NCBI RefSeq assembly: GCF_900176375.1
Contig: NZ_FWYF01000002.1
Location: 594,161-658,160, forward strand
Source: Reichenbachiella faecimaris
Lineage (GTDB): Bacteria; Bacteroidota; Bacteroidia; Cytophagales; Cyclobacteriaceae
DNA length: 64,000 nt
Direction of reading: 5' to 3'
The position numbers and the translations under genes are program-made. The number at the start of each line of letters is the position of its first letter. Positions within the stretch are counted from its first letter, which is position 1. The notes under the pieces are model-generated. The model was not told where the DNA came from. It saw only the letters and a program-made list of their open reading frames with translations, and ran no database searches. This document shows positions 7,801 to 16,341 of the stretch, in pieces.

Positions 7801-10095
7801 CAATACAATCCTGACATTGCCATAAGATCTGGGGGGGATTTTCAGGTGATTTGGTCTGAAAGATACTCATCTGATGATAGCTGGAATCGCGTCTATAGTC
7901 AATTGTATAGTGCAAATGGTGAACCAGATGAAAGCGGAAATCAAACCCTGTTTGAATTAGAAGAAATAGAAAATGTAAACCTCAAAGCTTCAATTGCTAT
8001 CAATGACAGTGGAGAAATGGCCATCCCGTATATATATGATTATGACGGAGTCACAAATGGTTTTTATGTGTTCAACGAAAAACTAGAGATAATTGCAGAC
8101 AATGTCTCTTTTAGTGAAAGTTCATATGTGGATTCCAACAAGCCACCAGTCACCACAGACGAAGACGGAGATTTTATACTGACATGGTCGGAATATATCC
8201 TAGGAGATGAAGTGTACAATCTGATGGCTAGAACCTACTCTGCTGAAAATGGATTTGACTCTGATCCTGTAATTATAGGAGAACTTGAAAGTGAAGTAAG
8301 TCCTAATATAGCACTTGTAGACGATGGTGATTTAATAATTAGCTATACTCAATATGAAGTAGAAGCAGACCTCTACAGCGCTTATATCAGAAGGATATCT
8401 AGCGAATTAAATCCAATTGGCCCTGAAATTAAAATCAATGAAATTAGTGCCAGTGGTTCAACTAATAATGCGATTGCCTCTAGTCCAGATGGGTCTTACA
8501 CAGTGGTATGGCAAAGTCAGTACGCAGATAATAGTAGTGATGCCATCATGGCTCGTCAATTTGTTTCGCATAAGCCTATTGTTGAAAATTATGGCTTAAC
8601 TCTTGACGAAGGAGCGGCCACTGCTTTCAGCTCTGAGCATTTGATTCTAGAAAATCCTGCCGGCAACGATCAAGAAGCTTATGTCACTTTTACATCCTTG
8701 CCAGACCATGGCACCTTAACAATAGAAGGAGGAGCTGTTGTAGAAGGAGATGAATTAGGTATTGAAAATATTGGCTTGCTGACATATACACATGATGGGT
8801 CTGAAACCACAGCTGACACATTTAGTTTTAAAGTCACCAATGAAAATTTCGAAACTGATCTATTAGATTTTGATATTACAGTAACTCCTGTGAATGATCT
8901 CCCTGAGCTCGCGGCCAATCATGGGCTTCAATTAGACGAAGGAGACTCACAAAGTCTATATGAAACCCTTTCGGTCAACGATCCAGATAACACGTTAAGT
9001 GAGGTGTTTTATACTATTGTTACCCTTCCAGATTTTGGAATAATCCAACGCACTGAGCAAATTGAAAATCTTGGTGTTGGAGATACTTTTACACAAGAGG
9101 AAGTTGGGTATGGGGACATCTACTACTACCATGATGGCAGTGAAAATCACACAGACTCTTTTGAGTTCACTTTATCAGATTTAGCCTCTACTTCCGAAAC
9201 CCAAACCTACAACATCACAGTCAATCCTGTAAACGATGCGCCTACGCTCGCCAACCCAATCGAAGACCAAGAGGGACAAGTAGACGATCCTTTTAGTTTT
9301 GAACTGGCTGAAAATGTGTTTGATGATGTGGATGGTGACGATTTGACGCTGTCTGCGACACTAGCTGATGACAGCGCTTTACCTGAATGGCTCAGCTTTG
9401 ATCCAGAAACAGCTACATTCTCTGGAACGCCTGATGAGGTTACCTCTTATACCATTAAAGTATTGGCAGATGATGGCGAAGCCACCGTCTCTGATGAATT
9501 TATATTAACAATTGGCGAAGGGAACCATGTACCAACTGTAGCCAATGTCATATCAGATCAATCTACTGATCAGTATGAGGCGTTTAGTTTCACCATTCCC
9601 GCGAACACGTTCTCGGATGAAGATGGGGATGACCTTACCTTGTCAGCCAGTCTAGCAGACGATAGTGCTTTGCCCTCCTGGCTGAGTTTTGCCTCCACCA
9701 CCAGTACACTGTCTGGTACACCTGTGAAAGGGGATAATGGAGAAATCAGTCTGAAAATTACAGCAACAGACGAGGCAGAAAATTCAGTTTCTACCACTTT
9801 TAAATTGACTGTCAACTTTGTGTTAGGTGCCAATCAAGAAACCATCAATGACATAAGTTTCTATCCGAACCCAGCAGATCAAGTACTACATTTAGCTTTG
9901 GATGAAAATATGAGTGGTCAGGTAGAATTTCTGATGTTCAATCAGTCTGGAAAAATGGTTAGACAATCATCCCTAAACAAAATTTATAGCTCACAAGTTT
10001 TCGAAATTGATATTCAAAACCTAAGAAAGGGTATCTATCTGGTGAAGCTAATAAACGAAAACACCACAGCAACATTTAAAATCAACAAGAAGTAA
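4822..10095 (+). CDS. Giant T9SS-secreted propeller-repeat surface protein
   Basis: Protein of 1757 residues. Residues 1-~65 form a strongly basic amphipathic helix rich in Arg/Lys/Leu, followed by a hydrophobic signal-like segment (AAAGGSLAFSMAMAP, ~67-81) ending near INAQ. From ~119 to ~1235 there are 21 degenerate repeats of about 54 residues with the core DGxFVVVW. Then come two CSPG/cadherin-like repeats (~1252-1357 and ~1358-1472, each with DEG and a Y-x-HDGSE motif), two He_PIG Ig-like domains (~1473-1565, ~1568-1665, each with ALPxWLSF) and a type IX sorting domain (~1680-1757, FYPNPA...GxYLVKL). It should be exported by Sec, translocated by the type IX system and cell-attached or released, with an adhesin-like role. 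No earlier Met exists in the leader region, so the start is firm. Ligand unknown. Confidence 0.85.
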   Translation: MDYQNYLYLEYRRTLRKFRKLQLRFEKRISKDTFQDLTARRRYKILTQLRKLKQKIEQLTSRLKLAAAGGSLAFSMAMAPDINAQQAAAASGVPGTPKYLTADKTLVNDETTGAQEAPEVSYNNDGNFVVIWEDNGENIHGKAYGGDVDQSLSFDVVEGININDAAVALNDEDQFIVVWAEDDGGRPPAEYEIKYMRYEVEDGAITNDGPFTVASGSNGMGEVDVAMDASGNFVIVWEENGAYNEEIKAKYYTSDNSSKEELAVSQTPTRSHTDPSIDLDEEGNFIVVWKSIDGSGTTYSVINGRKYHEGTPDDDTFIVHSATDYDDGTKVKTPDVDLNGDGGFVVAWEYEDYIGSSEYIRAQIFDGEGSPQVDGDISVAGFQNTTNPKIAADKDGGFAVVYNTYEYSGNQSIKGSRYNRFGDEIESWDFYNEGDEGNVASHPAIGMNDRGDFVVAWEDNLNSLADGECPEGADCDGSAIYFKRYQDGENQPYNILDSEIINTYTSGVQNNPAIAKDGDGNYIVVWEGSWDPAYESGYGIMGQRFYADGTKNGEEFHINTTTTNSQRDPDVASNANGQFIVTWKGDAGNSSFGIFAQMYNAAGEANGTEIRVDDETTGFFNHYNPSVAMDNDGNAIIIYVEDYSQDILKARRINTDATTDGDEFKIDAYTFSGERNYPDIALNNDGSFVATFGRESGGEEHTYYRRFDAEDSPLDANDVRISGGTSSATRRQSIVMDDDGNFAIVYTEYYEDNSAVLVSKFTKEGSIIFEDVELTNNAPNDFVPSVDTNNLGEVAITWEERWDGDITPVSILDIEGEIFVEYYYPFGSSSIGSFPTLIINENSEVTITRAKSGEIHGASFAKPLEVNIDAGNEFIVNSTTTNTQEKPDVAQNENGDFVVVWRDYSNSSYPAVRAQRYNKEGIRQGSEIKVNSSTMSSLDDPEVALNDNGNFMVVWTEYSVVGGESDDILGRVFDWDGTELMTESIINEETNYNQYNPDIAIRSGGDFQVIWSERYSSDDSWNRVYSQLYSANGEPDESGNQTLFELEEIENVNLKASIAINDSGEMAIPYIYDYDGVTNGFYVFNEKLEIIADNVSFSESSYVDSNKPPVTTDEDGDFILTWSEYILGDEVYNLMARTYSAENGFDSDPVIIGELESEVSPNIALVDDGDLIISYTQYEVEADLYSAYIRRISSELNPIGPEIKINEISASGSTNNAIASSPDGSYTVVWQSQYADNSSDAIMARQFVSHKPIVENYGLTLDEGAATAFSSEHLILENPAGNDQEAYVTFTSLPDHGTLTIEGGAVVEGDELGIENIGLLTYTHDGSETTADTFSFKVTNENFETDLLDFDITVTPVNDLPELAANHGLQLDEGDSQSLYETLSVNDPDNTLSEVFYTIVTLPDFGIIQRTEQIENLGVGDTFTQEEVGYGDIYYYHDGSENHTDSFEFTLSDLASTSETQTYNITVNPVNDAPTLANPIEDQEGQVDDPFSFELAENVFDDVDGDDLTLSATLADDSALPEWLSFDPETATFSGTPDEVTSYTIKVLADDGEATVSDEFILTIGEGNHVPTVANVISDQSTDQYEAFSFTIPANTFSDEDGDDLTLSASLADDSALPSWLSFASTTSTLSGTPVKGDNGEISLKITATDEAENSVSTTFKLTVNFVLGANQETINDISFYPNPADQVLHLALDENMSGQVEFLMFNQSGKMVRQSSLNKIYSSQVFEIDIQNLRKGIYLVKLINENTTATFKINKK

Positions 10096-10120
10096 TTCAC
10101 AATACTATTGAATGCTATCA

Positions 10121-10157
10121 ACAGCCATGGGGATTATTCCATGGCTGTTTTTCTTTT
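10121..10157 (+). terminator. Rho-independent terminator of giant surface protein gene
   Basis: A perfect 10-bp stem (ACAGCCATGG / CCATGGCTGT) with an 8-nt loop is followed by TTTTTCTTTT. It starts 26 nt after the giant gene's stop and separates it from a convergent gene. The T-run is only on the plus-strand side. Confidence 0.8.
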
Positions 10158-10175
10158 GAAAGCTCAATAGACCAT

Positions 10176-11384
10176 CTACTTGAGTGATCGCTCTGAGCCC
10201 AGACCTACCACGAGATTGATTGCTGCAATCAGGTTCCCATCTTTGGTAATGTTACCGTCAAAGTCCTTTCCATAAGTAAATGTCACCACCTTGTTTTTTG
10301 GCAGTTGGTAGTTCACATTAAGTGTATATCTGTCGCTCGAAGAAATTTCATCAATATCTCTGGATTGCCTATATAAATACTCTCCCGAAACTGAAAGCTT
10401 TTCTTTCATAGTATATATCAATCTCAAACCCGTGTCTATGTATGTATTATCCGCTTCAAGTGTTGCATCGTTCACGTCAATATAGGGGTCATCAAAATTT
10501 TTGATCCATCTGGCTAGTCCCAAAAAGCTCAAATAATTTTCATTCACTTTTTTAGTTTCATACCCAAAAGTGGTCCATATTCCGAATCTTTGTACTTCGC
10601 GTTCGTCAAAGTTTTGATCTCTAAATGACAGCGCCCATGCCCCTGCAACATCCCACTTCCAGCCATAGCGCGTGAATTTGTATTCGGTAGCCAGATTTTT
10701 CAACTCTTCTTTTTCTTTAGTTAGCTGGAGTTCAACTTCTTTTAAAATCTCTGCCTGACGTGATTCAATCTCTTTTTGAATACCTGGTTCATCGTCTTCA
10801 TCAGCATCAAGTAGTCTCCGATTCAGCGCTTTCAATTGAGTGTCCTCATTTTCCTTTTTTGCTGCTCTCGAACTCATTTCTAAATTAAATTCATTTAGCA
10901 AATTCTGAACCCTGCGAGCATGCTTAGCAAAATCATCATTTATATCTCCTCTCAGAATTGAAAATTTGAACCCCAGGCCCAATTGAGTACTGTCTGTACC
11001 TGCATCAGTAGTCTTAGTTTGTGTAGCAATAGAAACCTGAAAGCTCTGCTCAATATTGTCGCCTACCGAATTGCTCGTCAGCGATTTGTAATTGGTGTTA
11101 CTACCGCCAAAGACCCAAAAAGGCAGAAATTCAATGGCAAAATTCTTTGGAAGCGAACTGAATCCATCAGAAGCATTTTTAACTGAAGCGATAAAATCTG
11201 TCGCGTTAGTTGGTTTTTCTATACTGGTTATTTCCTCACCTAAGATTAAAAATCCTGGAGAACTCGGAACGGCCAATTGATCTAAAGTGACTTCTTCTCC
11301 TTGAGAATCATTCTGACTATCATCCTGAGCAAAAAGCATCTGATGCCAAAATAAAGCCGCTAGCGTTAATACAAATCCTCTCAT
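10176..11384 (-). CDS. Putative outer-membrane beta-barrel protein with coiled-coil insert
   Basis: The 402-residue product has a clear Sec signal peptide (MRGFVLTLAALFWHQMLFAQ). The C-terminal half (~240-402) alternates aromatic and polar residues as in outer-membrane barrels. Residues ~150-240 are a Glu/Lys-rich, heptad-like helical stretch that is unusual inside a barrel sequence and could be a periplasmic or external coiled-coil arm. I do not recognise the family. Its ATG overlaps the stop of the upstream 119-residue gene (ATGA), so the two form an operon and probably work together. Confidence 0.6.
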   Translation of the reverse strand: MRGFVLTLAALFWHQMLFAQDDSQNDSQGEEVTLDQLAVPSSPGFLILGEEITSIEKPTNATDFIASVKNASDGFSSLPKNFAIEFLPFWVFGGSNTNYKSLTSNSVGDNIEQSFQVSIATQTKTTDAGTDSTQLGLGFKFSILRGDINDDFAKHARRVQNLLNEFNLEMSSRAAKKENEDTQLKALNRRLLDADEDDEPGIQKEIESRQAEILKEVELQLTKEKEELKNLATEYKFTRYGWKWDVAGAWALSFRDQNFDEREVQRFGIWTTFGYETKKVNENYLSFLGLARWIKNFDDPYIDVNDATLEADNTYIDTGLRLIYTMKEKLSVSGEYLYRQSRDIDEISSSDRYTLNVNYQLPKNKVVTFTYGKDFDGNITKDGNLIAAINLVVGLGSERSLK

Positions 11385-11740
11385 TTTAGGTAGAAAGTAA
11401 TGTGGTAATGAACAACTCCCCCACTGTGATCTGCCGTCTCCGTGAATTTTTTGGTGACATCTTTTTCTCCACCTTCTAGTCGAACAGTTAGTTCTGTTTC
11501 ATCTGTACTGGGATTTACATCAAGTATGTCAGTATCTAATGTCAGGATACTTTTTAGTAAAGAAGTATTGTCACCTACGTGCTCTTCGAAGTCGTTGGCG
11601 AGCTCACTTTTAAACATCACATGATTAAGATGAATAGTGCTGGCTGCTTGCTGACCCTGGCCAATGGTTACACTAAGGGTGATTGGATCTGTAGACTCCT
11701 TTTTGAGTCTATAGACAACTGTGCTGATAACGGTTCCCAT
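11381..11740 (-). CDS. Small hypothetical protein coupled to barrel gene
   Basis: The 119-residue product has no signal peptide, no membrane segment and no cysteine, and is rich in Thr/Ser/Val with predicted beta strands. No family is recognised. Its stop overlaps the start of the barrel-protein gene by four bases (11381-11384), a strong sign of translational coupling. The 208 bp upstream (11741-11948) separates it from the divergent penicillin acylase gene and should hold both promoters. Function is unknown. Confidence 0.55.
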   Translation of the reverse strand: MGTVISTVVYRLKKESTDPITLSVTIGQGQQAASTIHLNHVMFKSELANDFEEHVGDNTSLLKSILTLDTDILDVNPSTDETELTVRLEGGEKDVTKKFTETADHSGGVVHYHITFYLK

Positions 11741-11948
11741 AAATTAGATTATTTGGTTAATAATATATGTTAGGTATTTCTCAAGATGTGCTTAGTTAAA
11801 GTACAAATAATCTTTTCTAATAAAAAGAAGTCCGATTGTTAAGGTTTATATGCGCATTCCTGATTTTTGTTTTTCTTTCTATTGTTCAAAGTGTTTGTCC
11901 AAAAATCCAAGAGTGACTAACTTCAAAGCGTAACAGATAATCCATATT

Positions 11949-14327
11949 ATGATTAAGAAAATCTTTGCTTCACTCTTAGTAGCTGTTGTTGTTCTTGCTG
12001 CCTATGCCTACTGGTATGCTGATTCATTAAAACCACAATACACAGGAGAAACTCAATTACCTGGCCTTTCTGCTCAGGCCGAAATTTATTATGATGATTA
12101 TGGGATTCCACATATTTATGCTCCTAATGAAGAGGATGCCTACAGAGCCCTTGGCTATGCTCATGCGCAGGATCGTCTGTGGCAAATGGAAGTGGTAAGA
12201 CGAATCGCTCCAGGGCGTCTTTCTGAGATTTTTGGAAGCAAACTGCTCAAAGTAGATAAGTTGTTTAGAGCGTTAGGCATTCAGCAATATTCTGAACAAA
12301 TGTTAACCCATTTTCAAACGAATGGAGATCCCAAGATTCGAGCGGCCGCACAGGCGTATTTGGCTGGTGTCAATACCTTTGTATCAGACGGACCTACTCC
12401 AATTGAGTTCTCCATTATTGGAGTGGAAAAGACCCCCTTTTCTATGATTGACGTGTACAACACGATGGGCTATATGTCTTTTAGCTTTGCCGCCGCACAA
12501 AAAACAGAACCCATAGTCACTAAAATTCTTCAAGACTTGGGAGAAGACTACCTTAAAGATTTGGATGTTTCACCAAATATGACAGGCGCTTTGTTGGGTT
12601 CTACATTGCCAGCTACTGAGCAGATGGTGTTGCAGATTGACAAAATATTAAAAGACCTGCCAGCTGCTCCACTGATAGGCAGCAATAGTTGGGTAATAGG
12701 GCCAGATAAAACCAAATCTGGCAAAGTCATTTTAGCCAATGATCCACACATCGCCTATTCGCAACCAGCCGTTTGGTATGAAGCGCATATCGAAACGGCC
12801 GAAACCAGTTTTTATGGCTATTATCTAGCAGGGTATCCTTTTGCCATTATGGGGCATAATAGAGAATATGCCACAGGCTTGACCATGTTCGAAAACGATG
12901 ATATTGACTTGTATTGGGAAAAAGATAATCCTACCAACCCAGGTCAATATTTATTCAAAGAAGAGGCGAAAGCCTATAAAATAAGAAAGGAAAGTATCAT
13001 AGTGAAAGATTCCATCACCATACAAATGGAAATCAAACATACCCACCACGGCCCTGTAGTAAACGAGGCTTTAGAACTTGATCAGGCTTGGCCGCCAGTA
13101 TCTCTTTTTTGGGTGTATACACAAAAACCTGGGGAAATTTTGGAAGTGACGTATGGCTTTTCTCACGCTAGGGATCTTGCTGATGCACGTAAAAATGCTG
13201 CCAAAATTCATGCCCCTGGGCTGAACGTCATGTATGCTGATGCCCATGACAACTATGCACGCTGGTCATCTGCTCATTTGCTACGCAGGGCTGATTCCGT
13301 GAATTCAAAGCTAATCCTGGATGGCACTTCAGGACAGAACGAAGTTCAGGGCTATTACGATTTCAGCTACAATCCTAAATCAGAAAATGCGCCTTGGGGA
13401 TATGCCTATAGTGCCAACAATCAAGCCGACACCACCCTTGGGCTAGTGGTACCTGGTTACTACTTGCCAGAAGATCGGGCAAGAAGAATCAAACACTTAT
13501 TGGATCAGGATAAAAAATGGGATGTGGAAGACACCAAAAAAATGATGCTGGATGTGACCTCTAATAACTCGCCAGAAGTAGCTGCTTCTATCCTAGAAGC
13601 CATTGACGAGAAACTGATCAACTCAGAAAATGAAGAGAAGGCGCTACAGCTCTTGTCTGAGTGGAAAGGCACTTTTGAATTAGATGATATCGTTCCCACG
13701 ATTTATAATAAGCTGATTTACAAAATACAAGAAGGCATTTTTGTAAACAAAATTGGTGCAGATGGATTTGACGCTTACATGAAAACACATTTGATGAAGC
13801 GAAGCTTCCAGCCGCTTTTTGCCAATGACAGTTCTGTGTGGTGGGACAGCCCCAACACACCAGAAGTGGAAACCAGATCTCAAATCATCACCAGTGCATT
13901 TTCAAATGGTCTGCTGGAGTTAGAAAACCAATTGGGGACTGACATGAGCCAATGGCAATGGAACAAAGTACACACCCTTGAGCACAATCATGTTTTGGGA
14001 GCCGTGAGTCTGCTTAGAAAGTACTTTAATGTAGGGCCGTTCCCCGTTCCGGGCAATAATGAAGTGATCAACAACTATATCTACAGATGGTCGGCTGATG
14101 GTGAATACAAAACTTCAGCTGGTCCATCCACAAGACGAATTGTAGATTTCGCTGATGTGGAGGGAAACAGCTGGAGCATTTTACCCACAGGAAATTCTGG
14201 CAATATATTTTCTCCCCACTATAGCGACCAAGCAGAGATGTACGTGAATGGAGCATATCGTAGACAGCTGATGAATAAAGAAGATATTATGAAAGTCTCT
14301 AAGGGCGCTTTGGTGCTCAGACCGTAA
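11949..14327 (+). CDS. Penicillin acylase family N-terminal nucleophile hydrolase
   Basis: The 792-residue preproenzyme has an N-terminal hydrophobic export or anchor segment (~4-24). The LIGSNSWVIG motif places the autocatalytic nucleophile at Ser245, the residue that becomes the N-terminus of the beta chain after self-cleavage. The early DxxGIPHIYAPNEEDA segment, the ALGYAHAQDRLWQME alpha-chain motif and the late LEHNHVLG stretch are typical of the family. Members hydrolyse amides such as penicillins or acyl-homoserine lactones in the periplasm. The substrate cannot be told from sequence, so quorum quenching or peptide/amide scavenging are both possible. It stands alone with a hairpin just downstream. 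Confidence 0.9.
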   Translation: MIKKIFASLLVAVVVLAAYAYWYADSLKPQYTGETQLPGLSAQAEIYYDDYGIPHIYAPNEEDAYRALGYAHAQDRLWQMEVVRRIAPGRLSEIFGSKLLKVDKLFRALGIQQYSEQMLTHFQTNGDPKIRAAAQAYLAGVNTFVSDGPTPIEFSIIGVEKTPFSMIDVYNTMGYMSFSFAAAQKTEPIVTKILQDLGEDYLKDLDVSPNMTGALLGSTLPATEQMVLQIDKILKDLPAAPLIGSNSWVIGPDKTKSGKVILANDPHIAYSQPAVWYEAHIETAETSFYGYYLAGYPFAIMGHNREYATGLTMFENDDIDLYWEKDNPTNPGQYLFKEEAKAYKIRKESIIVKDSITIQMEIKHTHHGPVVNEALELDQAWPPVSLFWVYTQKPGEILEVTYGFSHARDLADARKNAAKIHAPGLNVMYADAHDNYARWSSAHLLRRADSVNSKLILDGTSGQNEVQGYYDFSYNPKSENAPWGYAYSANNQADTTLGLVVPGYYLPEDRARRIKHLLDQDKKWDVEDTKKMMLDVTSNNSPEVAASILEAIDEKLINSENEEKALQLLSEWKGTFELDDIVPTIYNKLIYKIQEGIFVNKIGADGFDAYMKTHLMKRSFQPLFANDSSVWWDSPNTPEVETRSQIITSAFSNGLLELENQLGTDMSQWQWNKVHTLEHNHVLGAVSLLRKYFNVGPFPVPGNNEVINNYIYRWSADGEYKTSAGPSTRRIVDFADVEGNSWSILPTGNSGNIFSPHYSDQAEMYVNGAYRRQLMNKEDIMKVSKGALVLRP

Positions 14328-14334
14328 TTATTTC

Positions 14335-14366
14335 AACCCTTCCAAAGTTCAACCTTTGGAAGGGTT
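14335..14366 (+). terminator. Hairpin after penicillin acylase gene
   Basis: A perfect 13-bp stem (AACCCTTCCAAAG / CTTTGGAAGGGTT) with a 6-nt loop begins 8 nt after the stop. No strong T-run follows, so termination is likely but not certain. Confidence 0.6.
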
Positions 14367-14515
14367 TGGCTTCAAGCCCTTACAACACGACTTCTCTCTA
14401 TTAGCTATCGTACCACTCTTGATTAAAAATTTGCATCCAGATTTTAAGCGATTGTTTTTGCTTAACCGTATTCTTGTCATTATATAATTATTACGGACTT
14501 TCAACACATCCAAAG

Positions 14516-15883
14516 ATGAAAAAACAAATGTTAGCGGCTTTGCTGCTCTTATCTGCTTTCGCTACACAAGCACAAAATCACGAACAAAACCTAAGAACCA
14601 TTTTTGACGAAGCACTGACCAAAGGACAATCTTATCCTATGCTGGAATACCTGTCTCTCAAAATTGGTCATAGACTGAGTGGTTCGCCTTCAGCTGCTGC
14701 CGCTGTAGAATACACCCGTCAGCAAATGGAGTCTTATGGCTTCGACCAGGTATATCTACAAGAAGTGATGGTGCCGCATTGGGTTCGAGGCCAAAAAGAA
14801 ATTGGGCGAATTGTGAACTCCAAGTTTGGTTCTCAAGACGTCAATGTGATAGCCTTGGGCAACAGTGTGGGTACTGGGCCAGAAGGTTTATTGGCAGAGG
14901 TAATTGAAGTGCAAAGCCTTGAGGAATTAGAAAAATTGGGTAAGAAAAATATTGAGGGCAAAATAGTATTCTTCAATAGACCCATGGATCCTAAGCACAT
15001 TCATACTGGACATGCCTATGGTGGCGCTGGAGATCAACGTGTAAAAGGCCCATCTGAAGCAGCCAAGTATGGGGCTGTTGGCGCGATCAATAGATCCCTG
15101 ACGCTGGCACAAAATGACACCCCTCATACAGGTTCTTTGATCTATGAGGAGGGAGTGGCTCAGATTCCAGCTGTGGCGATTAGTACAGTTGGAGCCGATT
15201 ATTTGAGTAGATCTATCAAGGCCAATAAGGCCATGAAGTTTTATATGGAAACCCATTGTGAAATGTTGCCGGACGTACTTTCATACAATGTGATAGGTGA
15301 ATTGAAAGGATCAGAATTGCCAAACGAATACATTGTGGTTGGTGGTCACCTTGACTCCTGGGATGTAGGTGATGGATCACACGATGATGGTGCGGGCTGT
15401 GTGCAGGCCATAGAGGCTGTTAGGATTTTTAAGGCCACTGGTATTCGCCCTAAACGAACGCTAAGAGCCGTCATGTTTATGAATGAGGAAAATGGGCTAA
15501 GAGGAGGTAATGAATATGCCAGAGTAGCGAAAGAAAAAGATGAAAAACACATTGCCGCATTGGAATCTGACTCAGGAGGATTTACGCCCAGAGGATTTGG
15601 AATTAAATCTTCAGAAGAAACTTTAGCAAAAATCCAAAGCTGGAGTAGTTTGCTCGCACCTTATGATTTGAGGAAAATCGTAAAGGGTTATGGTGGAGCA
15701 GACATCAATCCGCTAGAAGATCAAGGGCCAGCACTGATTGGATTGATGCCAGACTCACAACGATACTTCGACTATCATCATACGACTGACGATACTTTTG
15801 ATAAAGTCAATAAACGCGAACTCGAACTGGGTGCTGCCTCAATGGCCGCTTTGATCTATTTGATCGATCAGGAGGGGTTGTAA
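14516..15883 (+). CDS. M28 family metallopeptidase (carboxypeptidase Q-like)
   Basis: The chosen ATG at 14516 gives MKKQMLAALLLLSAFATQAQ, a textbook Sec signal peptide; an in-frame TTG at 14474 would add 14 residues ahead of it and is unlikely. Zinc ligands of the M28 family are visible: H278 in GGHLDSWD, D290/D291 in HDDGAG, the E324-E325 pair in MNEENGLRGG, and H421 in the HHTTDDTFDKV motif. A PA-domain-like region lies at ~120-240. At 455 residues it is of the usual length for plasma glutamate carboxypeptidase-like dipeptidases, so it probably cleaves small peptides in the periplasm. It is monocistronic, with a 15-bp inverted repeat just downstream. Confidence 0.9.
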   Translation: MKKQMLAALLLLSAFATQAQNHEQNLRTIFDEALTKGQSYPMLEYLSLKIGHRLSGSPSAAAAVEYTRQQMESYGFDQVYLQEVMVPHWVRGQKEIGRIVNSKFGSQDVNVIALGNSVGTGPEGLLAEVIEVQSLEELEKLGKKNIEGKIVFFNRPMDPKHIHTGHAYGGAGDQRVKGPSEAAKYGAVGAINRSLTLAQNDTPHTGSLIYEEGVAQIPAVAISTVGADYLSRSIKANKAMKFYMETHCEMLPDVLSYNVIGELKGSELPNEYIVVGGHLDSWDVGDGSHDDGAGCVQAIEAVRIFKATGIRPKRTLRAVMFMNEENGLRGGNEYARVAKEKDEKHIAALESDSGGFTPRGFGIKSSEETLAKIQSWSSLLAPYDLRKIVKGYGGADINPLEDQGPALIGLMPDSQRYFDYHHTTDDTFDKVNKRELELGAASMAALIYLIDQEGL

Positions 15884-15893
15884 AATATTTTAT

Positions 15894-15931
15894 GTCATTG
15901 CGATCCCGTTATTTGGCGGGATCGCAATGAC
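15894..15931. repeat. 15-bp inverted repeat (GTCATTGCGATCCCG), terminator-like
   Basis: Perfect arms GTCATTGCGATCCCG and CGGGATCGCAATGAC flank an 8-nt loop, starting 11 nt after the M28 peptidase stop. The GTCATTGCGA core resembles dispersed intergenic repeats seen in Bacteroidota genomes; here it may double as a terminator. Confidence 0.6.
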
Positions 15932-15980
15932 GCAAAAGGCTGAATTTTAAATATTGAACTTTTAATTTCGAATCGATTTT

Positions 15981-16328
15981 ATGCCACACTTCATCATTCA
16001 CTGCTCAGAAAACATCACACGAATTCATAGTAAAAAAGAAATCATGCAAACCGTTTATGAAGAGGCCATTGCAAGCGAATTGTTTGTAAAGACTGATATC
16101 AAAGTTAGGGTTCAGTCCTTTGACGAATTCATAGCAGGAGAAGGGGCAGACGATTTCATCCATGTCTTTGGCAACATCATGCAAGGACGAACGGCAGACC
16201 AAAAAGCCAATTTGTCGCGACGCATAGTTTCTGCCCTCAATGGACTTTTTCCACAAGTGCCCATTGTCTCCATGAACATTCGTGATTTCGAAAAAGACAG
16301 TTATTGCAATAAAGCCATGGTGGAATAA
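15981..16328 (+). CDS. 5-carboxymethyl-2-hydroxymuconate isomerase-like tautomerase
   Basis: The 115-residue protein starts MPHFIIHCSENI, closely matching the start of HpaF/CHMI. Members use the N-terminal proline exposed by Met removal as the general base of the tautomerase superfamily. CHMI isomerises 5-carboxymethyl-2-hydroxymuconate in homoprotocatechuate degradation, but no other hpa gene lies nearby, so the real substrate may differ. A DinB-family gene follows after 13 bp, suggesting co-transcription. A decayed relative of this gene lies at ~19654-19836, showing that the organism once carried two copies. Confidence 0.8.
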   Translation: MPHFIIHCSENITRIHSKKEIMQTVYEEAIASELFVKTDIKVRVQSFDEFIAGEGADDFIHVFGNIMQGRTADQKANLSRRIVSALNGLFPQVPIVSMNIRDFEKDSYCNKAMVE

Positions 16329-16341
16329 AACAAACTGACTT

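Noticed and set aside
5177-8530. Repeats in the giant gene as a DNA-level tandem array or CRISPR-like structure
   Set aside because: The repetition is at the protein level with diverged DNA and continuous coding; spacing and sequence do not fit CRISPR repeats.
14474-14515. TTG start for the M28 peptidase
   Set aside because: It would place 14 residues before a normal signal peptide that starts at ATG 14516.
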